Source: Maylandia zebra
Lineage: Eukaryota > Chordata > Actinopteri > Cichliformes > Cichlidae
Direction of reading: 5' to 3'
Length of the DNA stretch: 64,000 nucleotides
Assembly: GCF_041146795.1 (NCBI RefSeq)
Contig: NC_135170.1
Coordinates: 23,864,033 to 23,928,032 of the forward strand
Position numbers and translations under genes: made by a program
Shown here: positions 10,351 to 24,193 of the stretch, in pieces
How positions within the stretch are numbered: position 1 is the stretch's first letter
How the letters are laid out: every line of letters begins with the position of its first letter
Notes under the pieces: generated by a model
What the model was told of the DNA's origin: nothing
Seen by the model: the letters and a program-made list of their open reading frames with translations, nothing else
Database searches by the model: none

Positions 10351-11254
10351 ATGAAGAGGTCTCCTAAACTCGCGCTCCCCATTGTAGTCATCTCAGTGCT
10401 GGTCGCTTGCAGTCCAACGGAGGCATGGTACAAGCAGGTGGCCGGCCCAACCTACTACTCCGTAGGCAGGGCGTCCGGTTTGCTGTCCGGTATTCGGAGA
10501 TCAGCTTACGTGAGGAGAGAGGAGCCGCACCATGCAGACACTGACGAGTCCGCAACAAACAACGTGTTCTCCGAGATCCCGGCGTCCAGTTCCTTCTTGA
10601 AGACGATGGTGAGTGGTCGCTTTTTAAAAAGAATTTTAAAAATCTAATTTTCTTTTCGACTAAGGATAGCACGCTTACAGACAAACATAAATAAAATCTA
10701 GTGGAAAAAAATGAAAAGTATTGTTTTTATGATAATCTGTTACCGTCACTTCAGTAAGGAAGGAGCTGTCCATTCAGCACCGTTAGACTCTTATTTGTAC
10801 TTTTTTTTTTAAGCACAAATAATAAAGTTAAGTTTTAAAAAAAAATCTCATTTTATAGCAAAATATAAAAATGTAAAGCTTAACTGCGCCAGTCTGTAAT
10901 CTACAATTTTCCAAATGTTTATTTTTAGAGCAACAACTTTTAAGCACTTTTTTCCACTTTAAATTTTGTGTAAATGTTACGTGCAAAATACCTCAATGGT
11001 ACTTCCTTAAAAATTAAAAATAAAAATCTTATGTCAACTTACTCAGGTTTCCAGAATATATAAGGTTATTGATTTCGGATGCTCTCTCATGCAGTACCAT
11101 TTGTCTTTTTCCTCTCTCCAAACAGCCTGTTTGTATAAAAGACATTACACCAAACCTGCAGAGCTGTGAACGCATCCAGGACATCAAGGCTTCATTTCGG
11201 TGCAAAGCCGATGTCTTCCTCTCTCTGGACTCGTCAGATTGTGAAGCAGACTAA
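10351..11254 (+). CDS. npb: Preproneuropeptide B
   Basis: A secreted neuropeptide precursor of 128 aa in two exons, 10351-10608 and 11126-11254 (GT/AG, phase 0). Residues 1-25 form a signal peptide ([18 protein letters not shown] core, cut after PTEA). The mature 29-residue peptide starts [20 protein letters not shown] and is followed by the dibasic RR at 55-56. The WYK start and [11 protein letters not shown] core are diagnostic of neuropeptide B; NPW instead has [20 protein letters not shown]. The C-terminal exon keeps the family's conserved [16 protein letters not shown]. Two GPCRs (NPBWR1 and 2 types) are the known receptors. The start was set at 10351 because the frame upstream offers only a GTG. 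npb neighbours PCYT2 in human as well, which supports the call. Confidence 0.95.
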
Positions 11255-11439
11255 GCAGCAAAGCCAACAGCTGGGATAGATGACCAAGCATACTTCTTGC
11301 AGGACTGACATTTTAAAACTGGACATTTTAATAGGTGTTGCACTAGAGACGCTACTCTTATGAACCATTTGACTAGAATAAACCTGCTCTAAATTTTTAA
11401 GCTTGAAAAGAAATGTATTAATGTTTATGAGTTTTCTTG

Positions 11440-11445
11440 AATAAA
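11440..11445 (+). promoter_or_regulatory. npb polyadenylation signal
   Basis: AATAAA 186 bp past the npb stop codon, followed by a GT/T-rich stretch (tatttcatccttgttcag). An earlier AATAAA is at 11377-11382. Either could be used. Confidence 0.6.
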
Positions 11446-11723
11446 GTATTTCATCCTTGTTCAGTCTGCTGAGGTATTACAGTGTGATTTTTTTATTGCA
11501 CCCAAAATTGCAAGCTGAAATGCCTTAGCTCAAGCACTGCAATGACAAGTTAGTGGTACTAAATGTCAACATTTAAAATGAAACATTTCCAAAGTTGCAG
11601 TTAACCTTCTGTTGTCAACGAAATGTTGCTGCATGTATATTTTTGGGTTTTTAACAGTAAAAGACAGGGTAAGAAGAAAAGAGCCAAATTATAAAATGAT
11701 CAGACATGCTTAAAAAGCATATG

Positions 11724-11729
11724 TTTATT
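11724..11729 (-). promoter_or_regulatory. gnav1-like polyadenylation signal
   Basis: AATAAA on the minus strand 153 bp past the gnav1-like stop codon. npb and this gene converge, with their signals about 280 bp apart. Confidence 0.5.
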
Positions 11730-11881
11730 TAAAATGTTATAAAGTCAGAAAGGAAAAAGAACAATTAAATAGTGTTACTTCATCAGATTTTGAAGTTCTA
11801 AAAGACAAAAGCACACATGAGAATTTACAGAGAAATTACAGCAATGAATGACTTAAAACAATTTAAAGAGTCTCAGAAGAC

Positions 11882-14800
11882 TTAAACAAGCTGAACAGCT
11901 TCTAGGTTCCCCCTCATAATCTGATCAACGACCACATGAAATGCCACCCGTACGCTTGTGGCGTCTATGGCAGTGGTGAAGTGGTGGTACACAGGCCTGT
12001 CAGGGTTGCTGTTACATGCTGAGAACATTGCAGTGATATGGTGGGCTGCAGCATCCACATCACCATCAGCACCTATGATAGCAGGAGAAAAAGAATTAAC
12101 TGCGCAAAGGTTAATCAGTACATTTCAAACCAGGCATTTTTTTGTTTTTCTTCATAATCCCCAAACGGACTAAGAGCTTCCTTTAAATGACCTGAAATGT
12201 GGCCAAGACAGCATCACATAGTTGCTGCAAATTTGTCAGCTACACATCCAGGATGTTAGTCTCCTGTTCCACCTCATCCCAAAGGTGTTCTATTGGATTG
12301 AGACCTGGGCCCGTATCCCTAAAGATTCTGAGAATCCTCTCAGAGAGCTCCTAACTTAACCTAAAAATTCCTTGCCAGGAGTTTTAGCTTAGAAGTGATT
12401 CCAGAACATTTTCAGTGAACTCTGAGCAAGGAATGGATGGAAAATCCTATCTTAGTGAGGAGGTGTGGTTGACCCCGTTGCTAGGTATGAGTCATCATTT
12501 CAAAAGCCGTGATTGGTTGATCCTACAAGTTTGATGGAAATGAGCTTTTGGTGATAATGAGCAAAGGATGTACCCTCAAATCAATAAACATATTATATAC
12601 TCTAATCTTATGCTGACTGTAATTGTAAATAATATTTCACATTCAAGAAAATATCTGGAAAATGAATAGTAAGCTGTAGGGGTTATAGCCATTAGAATCT
12701 AAAATATGTGAAAACTTAAACTCATTACACCCTGTTCAAATAATGATTCATGTCTTATTTGCTCATATAAATATCCTAGCTGGCATATTTTGTACTTTCA
12801 CTCCTATATGGACCCCGTTGAAAACAAGATGGCCTATCTCAAGAGGCTGTCCTTAATGAAGTAGAAATCACAACGTTACAAGTCCAGTGTGGTCTTAACG
12901 AGGGTAACATGGCTCAGCTTTTAGCAATGTCTGTGATTGCAGACCCAAGTCATCACTGCTGCATTGTTGCATTTTCCCGGTTGCCAAATACCTCGGGGTT
13001 GTGATTACTTTCGTCTCCGGTGTAATAGCGTTGTGGCGTCGAGTTGGTGAAGTAATTGCATCTCTGAGGAGATCCACCACAAACATGATTCCTGCACGAT
13101 CCAATCTGTAGCATCTCAATAATTCCATGTCATCCAGTGTTTGCAGGACATCTCTCCTGCCTCTTCTGTTGGCCATTTTGTGCAGCTGCTTAGGGGAACT
13201 CCTAAGCCACTAAAAGTCCTCTTCCCTGCTCTTAGCAGATCTCGCCTTAGGAGCCCTTTTAAGCGCTAGGAATCTTGAGGAATAGCTTTTATATTAACTG
13301 GGATTGTCGTGTCACTTTTAGGGGAAATTCTAAGAAAACGTCATGACGCTGAGAATTTTCTTAGAATTTGGCCGCTAGGAGCCACTTTTTGCACAAAGAT
13401 TCTTTAGGGATACGGGCCCTGGTCTTTTGAATACAGTAAACTCAGTGTAATGTTCAAGAAACCAGTTTGACATATTATCCTACTGGAAGCTGCCATCAGA
13501 GGATTGATACACCGTGGACATTTAGTGACAATACCCAGGTAGGCTGTTGCACTTAAACAGTACATAATTATTACCAAGGGGCCAAAGTTGTCCAAGAAAA
13601 TATTCCCCACACCATTATACCAGCCTGAACATTAAAAGGCTTTCATGTTTTTTAATGCCAAATGCTGACCCTACCATCTCAATTTTGCAGCAGAAATCGA
13701 GACGCAGATCAGGCATCGTTTCCAACCTTCAATTGTCCAATTTTAATGACCCCATGTGCAAGCATGTTGTGCATTCAGAGATGCTCCTCTGCACGTCTTT
13801 GCTAAATAACAGTTATTTGAAGTTCTTTTCCTTCCTAGCAGTTTGAAGCAGTTTGCTCAATCTCCTCTGACATTACCCAGAGAACCGATGCTTACTGGAT
13901 AATTTGTCTTTTCAGATCATTTTGTGTGAAGCTTAAAAATTGTGTGTGAAAATCTCAGAAGATCAGCAGTTTCTGAAATACTCTGTCACTTCAAATCAAC
14001 TTTCTTCTTGATTCTGATGCTCAATTTGAACTTCAGCATGAAATCTTAACCATGTACACATACTAAATGCAATAGAATGCTATCATGTGATTGGATGGTT
14101 AGATATTGGCATTAGCAAGCAGCTGAATATTAGCGGTTGAGAGTGTGGGTGTGTTGTGTTGCAAATTAATTCTCTTGGAATTGTAGTTCACAAAAAAAAA
14201 AAAAATCTCATAAAGGTTTAATTCCTTCATATGTCTTAAAAAGACATTTAGAAAAGAAAAGTGGGTGGAGGGTTTCTATAATGTACCTTTATAGCTAGAA
14301 TGGTAAAGTCTCAAGTGTCTTCCAGATTTTAGGATCTTTTCCCGGAAAAGGTCCGTTTTGTTCATGAACAGAATCTGTAGGAGAGAAATAAGGAGTGTTA
14401 ATAATACAATTATTCCTGCTGAAACCTCTTCACTGGGATTTTCAACAACATGACTCTCAGTCTCAAATATCTACAAAAGCAACTGTTCGTACACTCGAGG
14501 TCCATTTTAAAGAAAGAAAAATATCTGAACATTCAGCAGCATTAAAATCACTGGTATGCAAAAACCGGTATGCCAAGACATGCAAGTTCAGATCCATCCA
14601 AATCAGCTACAGTCAGTATGAAGTCATAATTCTAACCATCTAAATAGATTTTCTTCACATTTCTCGTGTAACACTATAATTGGTTGTTCAGTTTTAACAC
14701 ACAATCATGCAGAAATGATTCAAATTGAAAGAAAATTAAATCCTTCAGTTGTATTAAGTTCAGGTGCTGATGGCTGATTTTTGCTCATAAAAACAATTTG

Positions 14801-17800
14801 ACATTCTCAGTATGAAAGAAAACTAAACGCAGCGTCTCTGAAACAGTCCTCGCAGCTTCTTTAACTAAATGAAATATCCTGCATCTCAGACTTTGTATGC
14901 CTAATATGTATACTAGAAATGAACAAAACAGTCCTTCAGTCATTCCCACAAAGTTTAAGACACGGCACAACTCTAATATCCAACTTTCAAATATAACATT
15001 TGAACCCTTTAATCAATTAATGGTAGGAAGAACATGATCCAATAAAGGGTTAAAGAAACTCAAACTGCAAAAACTTACCATGGTGGTTTGCTGGAAAACC
15101 GTGTGGATGCAGATTGATGAAAAAAGTTCAAGACTTTCTTGCAGCCAATTCTAATCAGGAAAGCGGCAATTTTAACTCCAACTGAGCAAAATCCACTGGC
15201 TGTAGAGATTTCTAATCACAGTTTGTGACAACATACCACAGAAGGATCCTCCAGTAGTGCCATATCATAGCTGTTGAGGGCCACAACAAACACCACAGCT
15301 TGAATACCTTCAAAGCAGCTTAGCCACTTCCTCCTCGCACTTTGCTGGCCTCTGACATCATACAGCCTGTCAACAAGAAAAAACTTTAAGCTTTATTTAG
15401 AAAAAAACAAAACAAGTTGGGAAATAGAGTAATCACTACCTTTTACATATTTTATAGCTCAAAATTAAATTGCTAAGGCCTTGGTGCTCTGAAATAAAGT
15501 CGCCTGAGAACATTTCATATTTAGAAATGATACAATTTATTTAGAAGGAATGCCATTATGCAAATAAGTTAATTAGGAGAAGCAGAGGCAACAATCTGTA
15601 TAAGTAGTTTTACTTCATTTTTTTAAGTTAGGAAGTGTCTCACTACAAATCAAACCAGCAGCTGACTTGCCTCATTGTGCAGCTCTGGATAAGCACCCAA
15701 TTCATACGGCAGCGTGCTCGACACTCAGAAATAACATTTCACCCGTTTAAATTATTGGAGCAATTTATCTCAACAAGACTCTGCACCAAGTGAAGTGAAG
15801 GGTCTTGGTGACACAGGTAATGAGTTCCCATTTTGGGGTGCTATGATTGCCGTCTTCATGTCAGAGACAATGAAGCATTTACCCCATTGGTCAAGAGTAA
15901 GCGTTAACAAGCTGGGTGACAATAAGTTTTAACAGTGGCATTTAACAGCAGTATTTATGTAGTGAGGACAGAAAAGCCATCATTTATAATGGAAAGAGGG
16001 CTCTTTATGGCTTTTCCCCATTAAGTACAAGAACAGGATCAGAACTAGATATAGACAACTTAAACACTGAGTTCAGCAAAAGAGATGGGACTGACTCAGT
16101 CTGCTTTAGCCATATTTGCAGGGCAACAAAATATTCATTATAAAACAAAAAAGCATTTAAGATCAATTTAAAGACAGAACACAAGACAAGAAAACTTAAA
16201 TGAATTTAATGAAATAAATTTAAATGAAACCACTGAACAACAGTGATATCATATCACCTGCTACAAAAAGCAGTATGCTTCCTTAATTTGGTGAGATTTT
16301 TTCCTGCGTCCATTGCAACTGCATTTTGAGTAAAAAGCTAGAAGCAGCTAGTAGAACCAATGTCACCTCGTAGACTGGTTGAAAACACAAAAGCACTGTG
16401 CGATAAACAAGTTCAGAGAATTGAATCTAAACAATATTTCAGTTTTCATTGTGTGCATTCAGATATCAAATTTAAAGTTTACAAACTATAATTTAGTAAC
16501 GTCATATTATTCATATTTTATCAAGAAAAACAGGAAAAAATCTGAAGGGTGACACTGCGGTCCTCGAAGCAGCTACAGTATATAAAATATTCATATTCAA
16601 GTCTTGGTATGATTCTGTTTGTGACCCACAGACCGAATAGAATCACAGTGAAGGGAAAGTAGGCAGGAGGCATCATGAATGCCTGGTTATTCTGAAAAAC
16701 AAGAGTTATGGGAAAGAAAGTTGGGATTTCAATGAGTCATAGCTAACTTTCTCTATATTTCTGCTAATACTTTTGGAATATTGAGTGGAATATAGAGTAA
16801 AGTCCTCCATATTTCAAGACTGATTCATTGCCAGGAAGCCACCTGCCTTCACTCAGAATTGCTCATGAGGTTGGACAGAGTGCATCTCGATAACCTCAAA
16901 CTGATATGCAGGAAATATTGATTCATTTCTTAACTTTTCAACAAATAACTTGAGAAACAGTCACAAGTAGATAATCTATCACTATTTAGCACAGTGTGCT
17001 AAAGTTACATTGGTTTTGTGTTAAAAATCTCTGAAACTATCAGCCTTCAGGCAGTTTCATAAAAACTATGACCCAGTAATTTCCACCACTTTAATTCTGG
17101 ATGCGTTTGTTGCAGTTTATGGCGCTCTCGATGCCCATTTCCTTGACTCAGTCATTACTCGGCTGTCCAATAATGCATTTGTGCACAAGCGCACAATCTA
17201 CAACAACAAATCACAGCTTTCTTTAAAGCACCACTGGTATATTTTATTCCTTTTTATGTGCAACTACAACATTCCTGACATAAGTCATCAGATTGGTCTT
17301 TAGTGGTTATGCATCAATATCTAGAGTCCTTTTATAACTACATAAAATGTTATCTTCTAAAGATGAAAGACCTCTAATCTATGTAACATAAAATATTTGT
17401 AGTGCATTGACTAATGCACACGGGCTGCTATTTAAATAACAGCCCGTGTTATTTAAATAGTCCATGAGTGTTGTTTCAGCTGCATGTGCGGTTTTGGTCT
17501 ATATTTGTACACAGCAGCATATTGCAGTGTGTGAGAGCAGGGATTTGATTCATCAGGCTTAAGTATAATGGCCAATTTTTAATCCAGATTTCCTCATTTT
17601 GTTTGTGTTGGAAGAGTGTTAAGGGAATAAAAGAGTTCATTCAGTGATAACAAAGGTTTATGCAAACATGCAAAGAGTTCAACCGTCTCTTGAAAGTACA
17701 GTGAGGTAAAATAGTTTTAATATTCACTGAGCACAGGGGAGATTGAGTGGCAAACAGTAAATCTTAAATGTGATTCAGATTTTTTTCTCATATTTTTTCA

Positions 17801-20391
17801 GGCAATCAGTGGTCCACTCTAAAGCACGGTTTCAAAAAATAAAATATTAATTAAAAAAAATAAAAAATAAAAAAAGGAAAAGTATTACAGGTACAGTTAT
17901 TTAATCTTTGCACTGTCGTATTTGGACTTTGTGTCTTACCGAAACATAGTTTTATCAACTTGAAACTGTGTCTCAATGATTCCACAGGTCCTCACTCTGA
18001 CTCTCAGAACATCTGCATCTGTGGGAACGTAGTTTGGTGCGATGATTCGACTCATGTTCTCAAAGAAACTGGAGGAAGGGAAAAGAACAAAGGAGAAGGA
18101 ACATGACTTCAGACTACAAGTCACTGTTTTTTGCCAAAATTTAGTTTGTATGAGATCACACCTACATTGTACATGTAGGTGTGACTGGACATGATACAAC
18201 CACCAATTGCAGGTGAAAAATGCATATTCCCCAACTGCTTTGGCAATGGTTCTAGAGGCTGCTTGCTATCACTGGGTAAAACTGGTTGCAAAAAAGCCGC
18301 TGCACCAAAATCTTAGACTGACACAGCTGCCTATAGTTTTTCATTTTTGTCTGTAGACACTTAGCAACTACTTGCCAAGTGGTAGTAAAGGTGCAGCTTT
18401 TATTTTGAAGGCAAACCGTTTCCATTTCCTGTTTGTGTTGCACTACAGCTCAGAGTAGCTGGACAGTGTTTCTAGACAAGTCCATTACCTCCATTTAAAG
18501 TACAACAAAGTGTTAGCAACAAAAGCAATCACAAAAATATTTTCTCCAATCAGCTGGGGAATATAGTTTGTTTTTCCCAGCAACAGGTGGCTGCTGGTGG
18601 GTGGGCGGATATGCGATCAAGCTTTAGCAATCATTTTCCTAGTGACTGCTATAAAGTCTCCAGCAATCACTCACAGCTAATGGGAGTCATGCCTCATTTT
18701 TCATTTCCCCATGACCCATGGTTGCGGACCACTCTATATCTTGTGTAACTGGGCCCTTCTTCACTTCTTCAGCTTGTCATGTGACCAAAATGGGGGAAAC
18801 TTAACGTCATGTGGTTAGTAGTCACATGTCAGTAAAACATCAATAGAAACTTCCCAGTTTAAGGAATTGGCAGCTAGTGTTTTTAGCCTTTTAAAATGCT
18901 GCTTTGTGTTTTTAGACAGGCCATGTTATTATGGCATATGGTAACTTGTGTTTTCTATCATTAATTATAGGTACAAACAATTTACTGTTCCATTTAAATT
19001 ATTATTCCAACACAGCAACTATTTCAACTATTATCAAACTGATTTAGACAAGTGAAGAAAAGTCAGTTCATGATTATTTTAAATTTCATGCTGAGATACT
19101 CGCATATCCAAAGTCAGCATAAGTAACAAAAAGAAAACTTTGGAGCACAGATGAAGTTTGAGAACAAGCCCAACTAGAATGCAGATGGAGGTGAGTCTCT
19201 GTAAACAAGGCATGGATATTTATGGATGCAGCTCTCTCACATGCGTCATACTGTAGAAGCGCACACCGCTCCCCAGCAGTTATTTTTTGGGGTCAACATA
19301 TGTTAAAGTAAAAGTGTTCACAAAGTCATCTTCCAAAGTAAGACACCCTAGGAACTAACAGAAAAACATCAGGAATTCTGAAGACTCTACTTTCTGCACT
19401 TTGACGCTTCTGACACACAAACAAAATAAACATGCCAACACTTATATACACAAGGAGCTAAAAATAAGGGTTTTAGACATTTTGATTTTAATTCATGCAT
19501 GTTCCTAAAGGTCCTGCTCTAACAGTTTGAAGCTCTTCCGGAAATCTTGTGAAAGTCTAATGGACAAACAGACTTTATCCAAATTCTGAATGATGGAAAG
19601 AAATTGCTGCAATTTTTAAAAGCACATTTCTCCATTCTGAGGTCCTCATCAGTTCACTTGATTTGTTAGACTGTTTTTCTTACCATTTAATAATGCACCA
19701 GACAGGCCTGGACAACAGGCAGGCTATTTTATCACCCTGCTCTTACTATGGACCCATGCTGCTCACAATTTGCAAAGAACGCAGTTTTTAGTTACGTCAT
19801 GTTAAAATAACCATTTGTTCCAAAAACCTGGTGACTCTTCAGAATTAATGCTGCTTTCACAGAGGTCCAAGTTATGCTCGCTCACCATACATGCTAGTTG
19901 TTAAACCAATCACAAAGTCCCCACTTATTCACATTTAAAAGGGTTATATATCATTTAAATAGCAGTTTTACAGACTTGCAAATCATTGCATTCTTTACAT
20001 TTTCTAGGCAACATTTTTTTTAAGACAAAACTGTAGTTTAGTGGCAAGATGATCAAATAATATTGCTTAAAAGTGATCTACTTGCTTTAAAGTAATTAAA
20101 GGGGAACACCATGAATGATATAATATTACAGAAAAGTCAATCACACAAGCTTAAAAAATGTTTTGCTCTGAATATGCATTATTTATAATTCTGTGCATAC
20201 AAAAAAGCAAAATTTTACCTCCTTAACAGCAACAAATTCAAGCTGATATAAAGTAGTGCTGATTAGAATCTGTTTCTAAAAAGCAGTTACATCAATAGTT
20301 ACTTTGTAGTAACAGCAAATTTCAATTTAGCAACATGAACAGTTCAGCCGACGCCAAAGCTGATATCAGAAGTCATTTTACACATTTAGGT

Positions 20392-20428
<37 letters not shown>

Positions 20429-23400
20429 AGTGTATCACAATAGTCCAATCCAACATTTCCGGAGGGAGAAATCAATGCAGGGTCCAGCAGTGTGAAAACA
20501 TAGACAAAGAGGCAGTCGGGTTTCACGTTATCCTCCAGCTCTCAAGTCCGAGTTCTGATAATGAAGCCGTCACAAATCTCTGAGACTGGCCACATGAAAG
20601 AAACTTTATCTCAACAGATCTACTTGTCTTTCCCTTTGAGATAACAGCTTCTATTCAGTCCATTTGTTCTACATTCAAAGATAAAAATTACTAAAGAAAT
20701 TTCCATTTAAAAGACCATGCAACCAACACTGACCACAGTACACAGTCTTATGGTCTTTAAATAAGAGTAACCTGCAATTTAAGCCAATAAGTCACAAAAT
20801 TCAAGAGACATCCTAATGAATGACCAACTTACACTCCACTATTAATTCAGGCTGAAGGAGAGGTCATTAAAGGCATCTTGATCTATGCTCAACTATCAAG
20901 GTAAGGAAATCTCAGAAAGTTAAATCAATTTATCTGAACGTAGCGGTTTTTATAAGAGAAATAAACGAACTGAAGTAGTCACAGTACATGTCTAGATTAA
21001 CTTTGAGCCATAATTGAAAGAGACATGTTTTAATACTAGTAGTCAATAATAATGCAAAAACGTATGTCATGAACCTTCAAATCAAACATGAATTACAATT
21101 TGATTTGTTTATTGGGTCACAGTGATGCATTAAGAACGATTTCAACAATGACTGCAAAACAAACTGCCTTTACATAATAATCAGAATTTAGCAAGCTGCC
21201 CGGGGAATATCAGATATTTACTAAATAAAATATCACACATGTGAGAGGGGGTCTCATAACTGCACTTAGAGGGAAAAACAATAAGGCCATTTATTAAAAC
21301 ATATTCCACACTCACATTAACAATTCCCACTTCACCTGATGACACAACACACAAATCATCTATGCTGAGTAGTCATGTAGGATTCATGACATTTTACAGG
21401 CTGCAGTGTAGCTGCCACAGCTCGCTTTTTGTTTTTAACTGAGCATCTACATTTGCACAACCTGAGGACAACAATAGGGAAAAGACACGCTCTGACCACT
21501 TCAATAATAATAATAATAATAATAATATAAATAAATAAATAAATTGTTTTGAAAACATACTAGCTGTAATCTAATATCTAAAAACACACACAGTTTATCA
21601 AATCCAGAAAAGTTATGTCACCACTGAATCATACGCCAAGATAGTGAAACTGCAACTTCATACACATCTTTGGATTCTCAAACAAGAAAACTCAGACATT
21701 AATTGTGTTTGTTTTATCTGCGCCACTCTAATTTTCATCTCCCTGGATCTCTGCAAACAGTTTTTTAAATGTGGTCCAATTAAGCCTATTACACAAATGT
21801 CACAGAAATCATTTCCTGAGCACAAGTTATTCTCAGCGCTCTCTTTACCGTAGCTCTGTATTGGCAAGATGTGACGCTATGCTTCTTACTGGGCAATTTC
21901 CCATGACATTTGCCACCATCAATCATAATTGGTCGTGTTGTGCAACATAAAGTCACTTAATGTCAATCTACTTACTAGAGAGCAGAGTCGTTCAGCTCAA
22001 ACTCGTATCCTCGGGCTGCAGCTGCTCGGACTCCTTGGTCGGACCAAAGTGCACAGAAAGCATGAGCCATAAAAGGAAGGAGCTCCTGATCGTCCCCTAA
22101 ACACTGGCTGCAGGACAGGATGGAGCGAGCATGATCCTGATAGGGACAATATTGTTAAAAGGAAAAAAAGAAAAAAAAGAAAAAAAAAAAGAAGACACTA
22201 GATTTATTTTGGCATTAGAGTAAATACGATCTTTTGCCTCCAATCTGTAACGCCTGGACTCCAGAGTCTTCTACCTTGTTCTTGTTTGATTTAATACTAA
22301 ATAGGCTTATCTGGCATTTATACGTGAACAGTGGCAGGATATTTTATATGACGATATCTTGGAACACCTATGTATACATGGCCTTAAAATCCATTCTTGC
22401 CATCTTGATTGTGCTCACAGGCTCATCTAATTGCATCATGAACTCAGACTGTTTTATGTGCTTTGATACTATACATTAAGTAATTTGCATCATTTCATTC
22501 TTTGTTAAAGATTGGGTTATAATGATGAGTCCTCTGTACTGATGCTGTGTTGTGTATGGATAGAGACTGTCATCTAGTGCAGGGAAGAGGAGTTGCAATT
22601 AAAATGGACTACAAAGACCTCTTAATCTCACCTTATTCTGCTTGTTAGCAAGGTTTATCCTCAGTGTCCCCATGCCTTGCAGAACAGTCTTCATAGAGGT
22701 CAGAAGATTGTCCAGTACTGCAGGCTGAGTGAAACATGTCAAAGACATTTTGTCATTTATCTGCCACCTACAAAGTTGTTTTGGCCTTTAGGCAGGACAG
22801 ATAACTCGTTTTACCTTGAAACTTATAAGCTCTTGTTTGGAGAATCCATGATTATGGATTATCTTTATCTGTTTGACAATTGTACTCTTTCCAGTCTCTG
22901 GAGCACCTGACACATACAAATCGAAGGATTAATTTAATTTTAATTTGCCAAAACGTAACTAAAAATATATAACTGATACATATATGAATAAATACCGAGC
23001 ATAAGGATTTTGACCACATTATTCTCCATGCTGGCATGTTTGTGAAGGTCCCGTTCTATTTTAGAGCTTTGGACTTTTGCCTTTTTATGCTCCTCTGCAA
23101 CATCCTTGTGAAGGCACATTCCCAGGCACAGCTAATGAGAGAGAGAAAACAATATGCAAATTATAATGTATAAGATACACCTTTCACTTTAACACTTACA
23201 TACCGTTCATACTTCATGTTTTCATTTATTCAATTTTAGATAAGAAAACATACTGCCCAACTTTTCAACAGTCACTTTTCTTTTTATTTCTTTCATTTTC
23301 TTTCCTCAAATACACTATTCAAACCTTTGTGAAATAAGAAAACGGGTATTATTTTATTTCACATTATGCAAACTAATATAGTGAATAATAAACTAAAAAA

Positions 23401-24123
23401 AATCAATAATAATAATAATAATAAATTAATCACATATTTATTTCAGAATACTTTATCAATCCCTCGGGAAATTATGTGGGTTACAGTTGCTCCAAGACAG
23501 TAACAGACTAAACTAATTAAGTAACAAGTTAAAGAATTTACAAATTTAAGAAATAGCACTAATATATACAAATTGCTCAATTATAAATATCAAGAATATT
23601 AGCAAAGAATATTACAGAGGTGGAATATATATGATTATATATATTTATTCTAAATAAATGTGATAAATACTTTGGACCACAGAAATATTGTTTAATAATA
23701 TTTTATGTTTCATAAAGATAATTTTGTAATGTTTGTTTTATATTTATGTCAACAGGGTTGTCACAGACAGATGGGCAGGCTTTGTTTGGTGACACGTTTT
23801 TAACAGTTTTAAGAAACATTTCAAATATTCAAAACAAAAGTTTCTATACCTTAATCGTTATATTTTACATGCATTTTAGTTATCAAGTTAGAACAATTTT
23901 TTTTGGAAGGGGGGGGGCGTTCTCAAAAATTAGCTCGTATTTTTAAATGAAAAACAAATTAAAATTTTGAGAACTTTTTCAACAACCACGTTTACATGTC
24001 TGAGGACGTGTGTCATTTATACAACAAACATAGGTTTTAGTGTTTAGTGCATGGGTTATTGTAAATCCAAAAATAGGAGAGGAAATACCCTGCAATTAAA
24101 GAATGACTCGTTTTTCCCCTCTA

Positions 24124-24193
<70 letters not shown>

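Larger units (their letters stand above)
12190..14135. mobile_element. Old DNA-transposon relic, split by a Harbinger insertion
   Basis: 12190-12307 (ctcctgttccacctcatccc aaaggtgttctattggattg) and 13419-14135 (caagaaaccagtttgaca, ccacaccattataccagcct, agcagaaatcgagacgca, gatcagcagtttctgaaata) are two halves of a repeat very common in fish, which ends in cactttattaggtacacc and which I recall as a Tc1/mariner-type (ISRm11-like) element. The copy has many small losses. The two halves fit together around the Harbinger element at 12308-13418. Confidence 0.65.

Noticed and set aside
20335-20583. An 82-codon frame with a glycine run
   Set aside because: The run is the poly(G) tract translated; the flanks match no family and lie in an intron.
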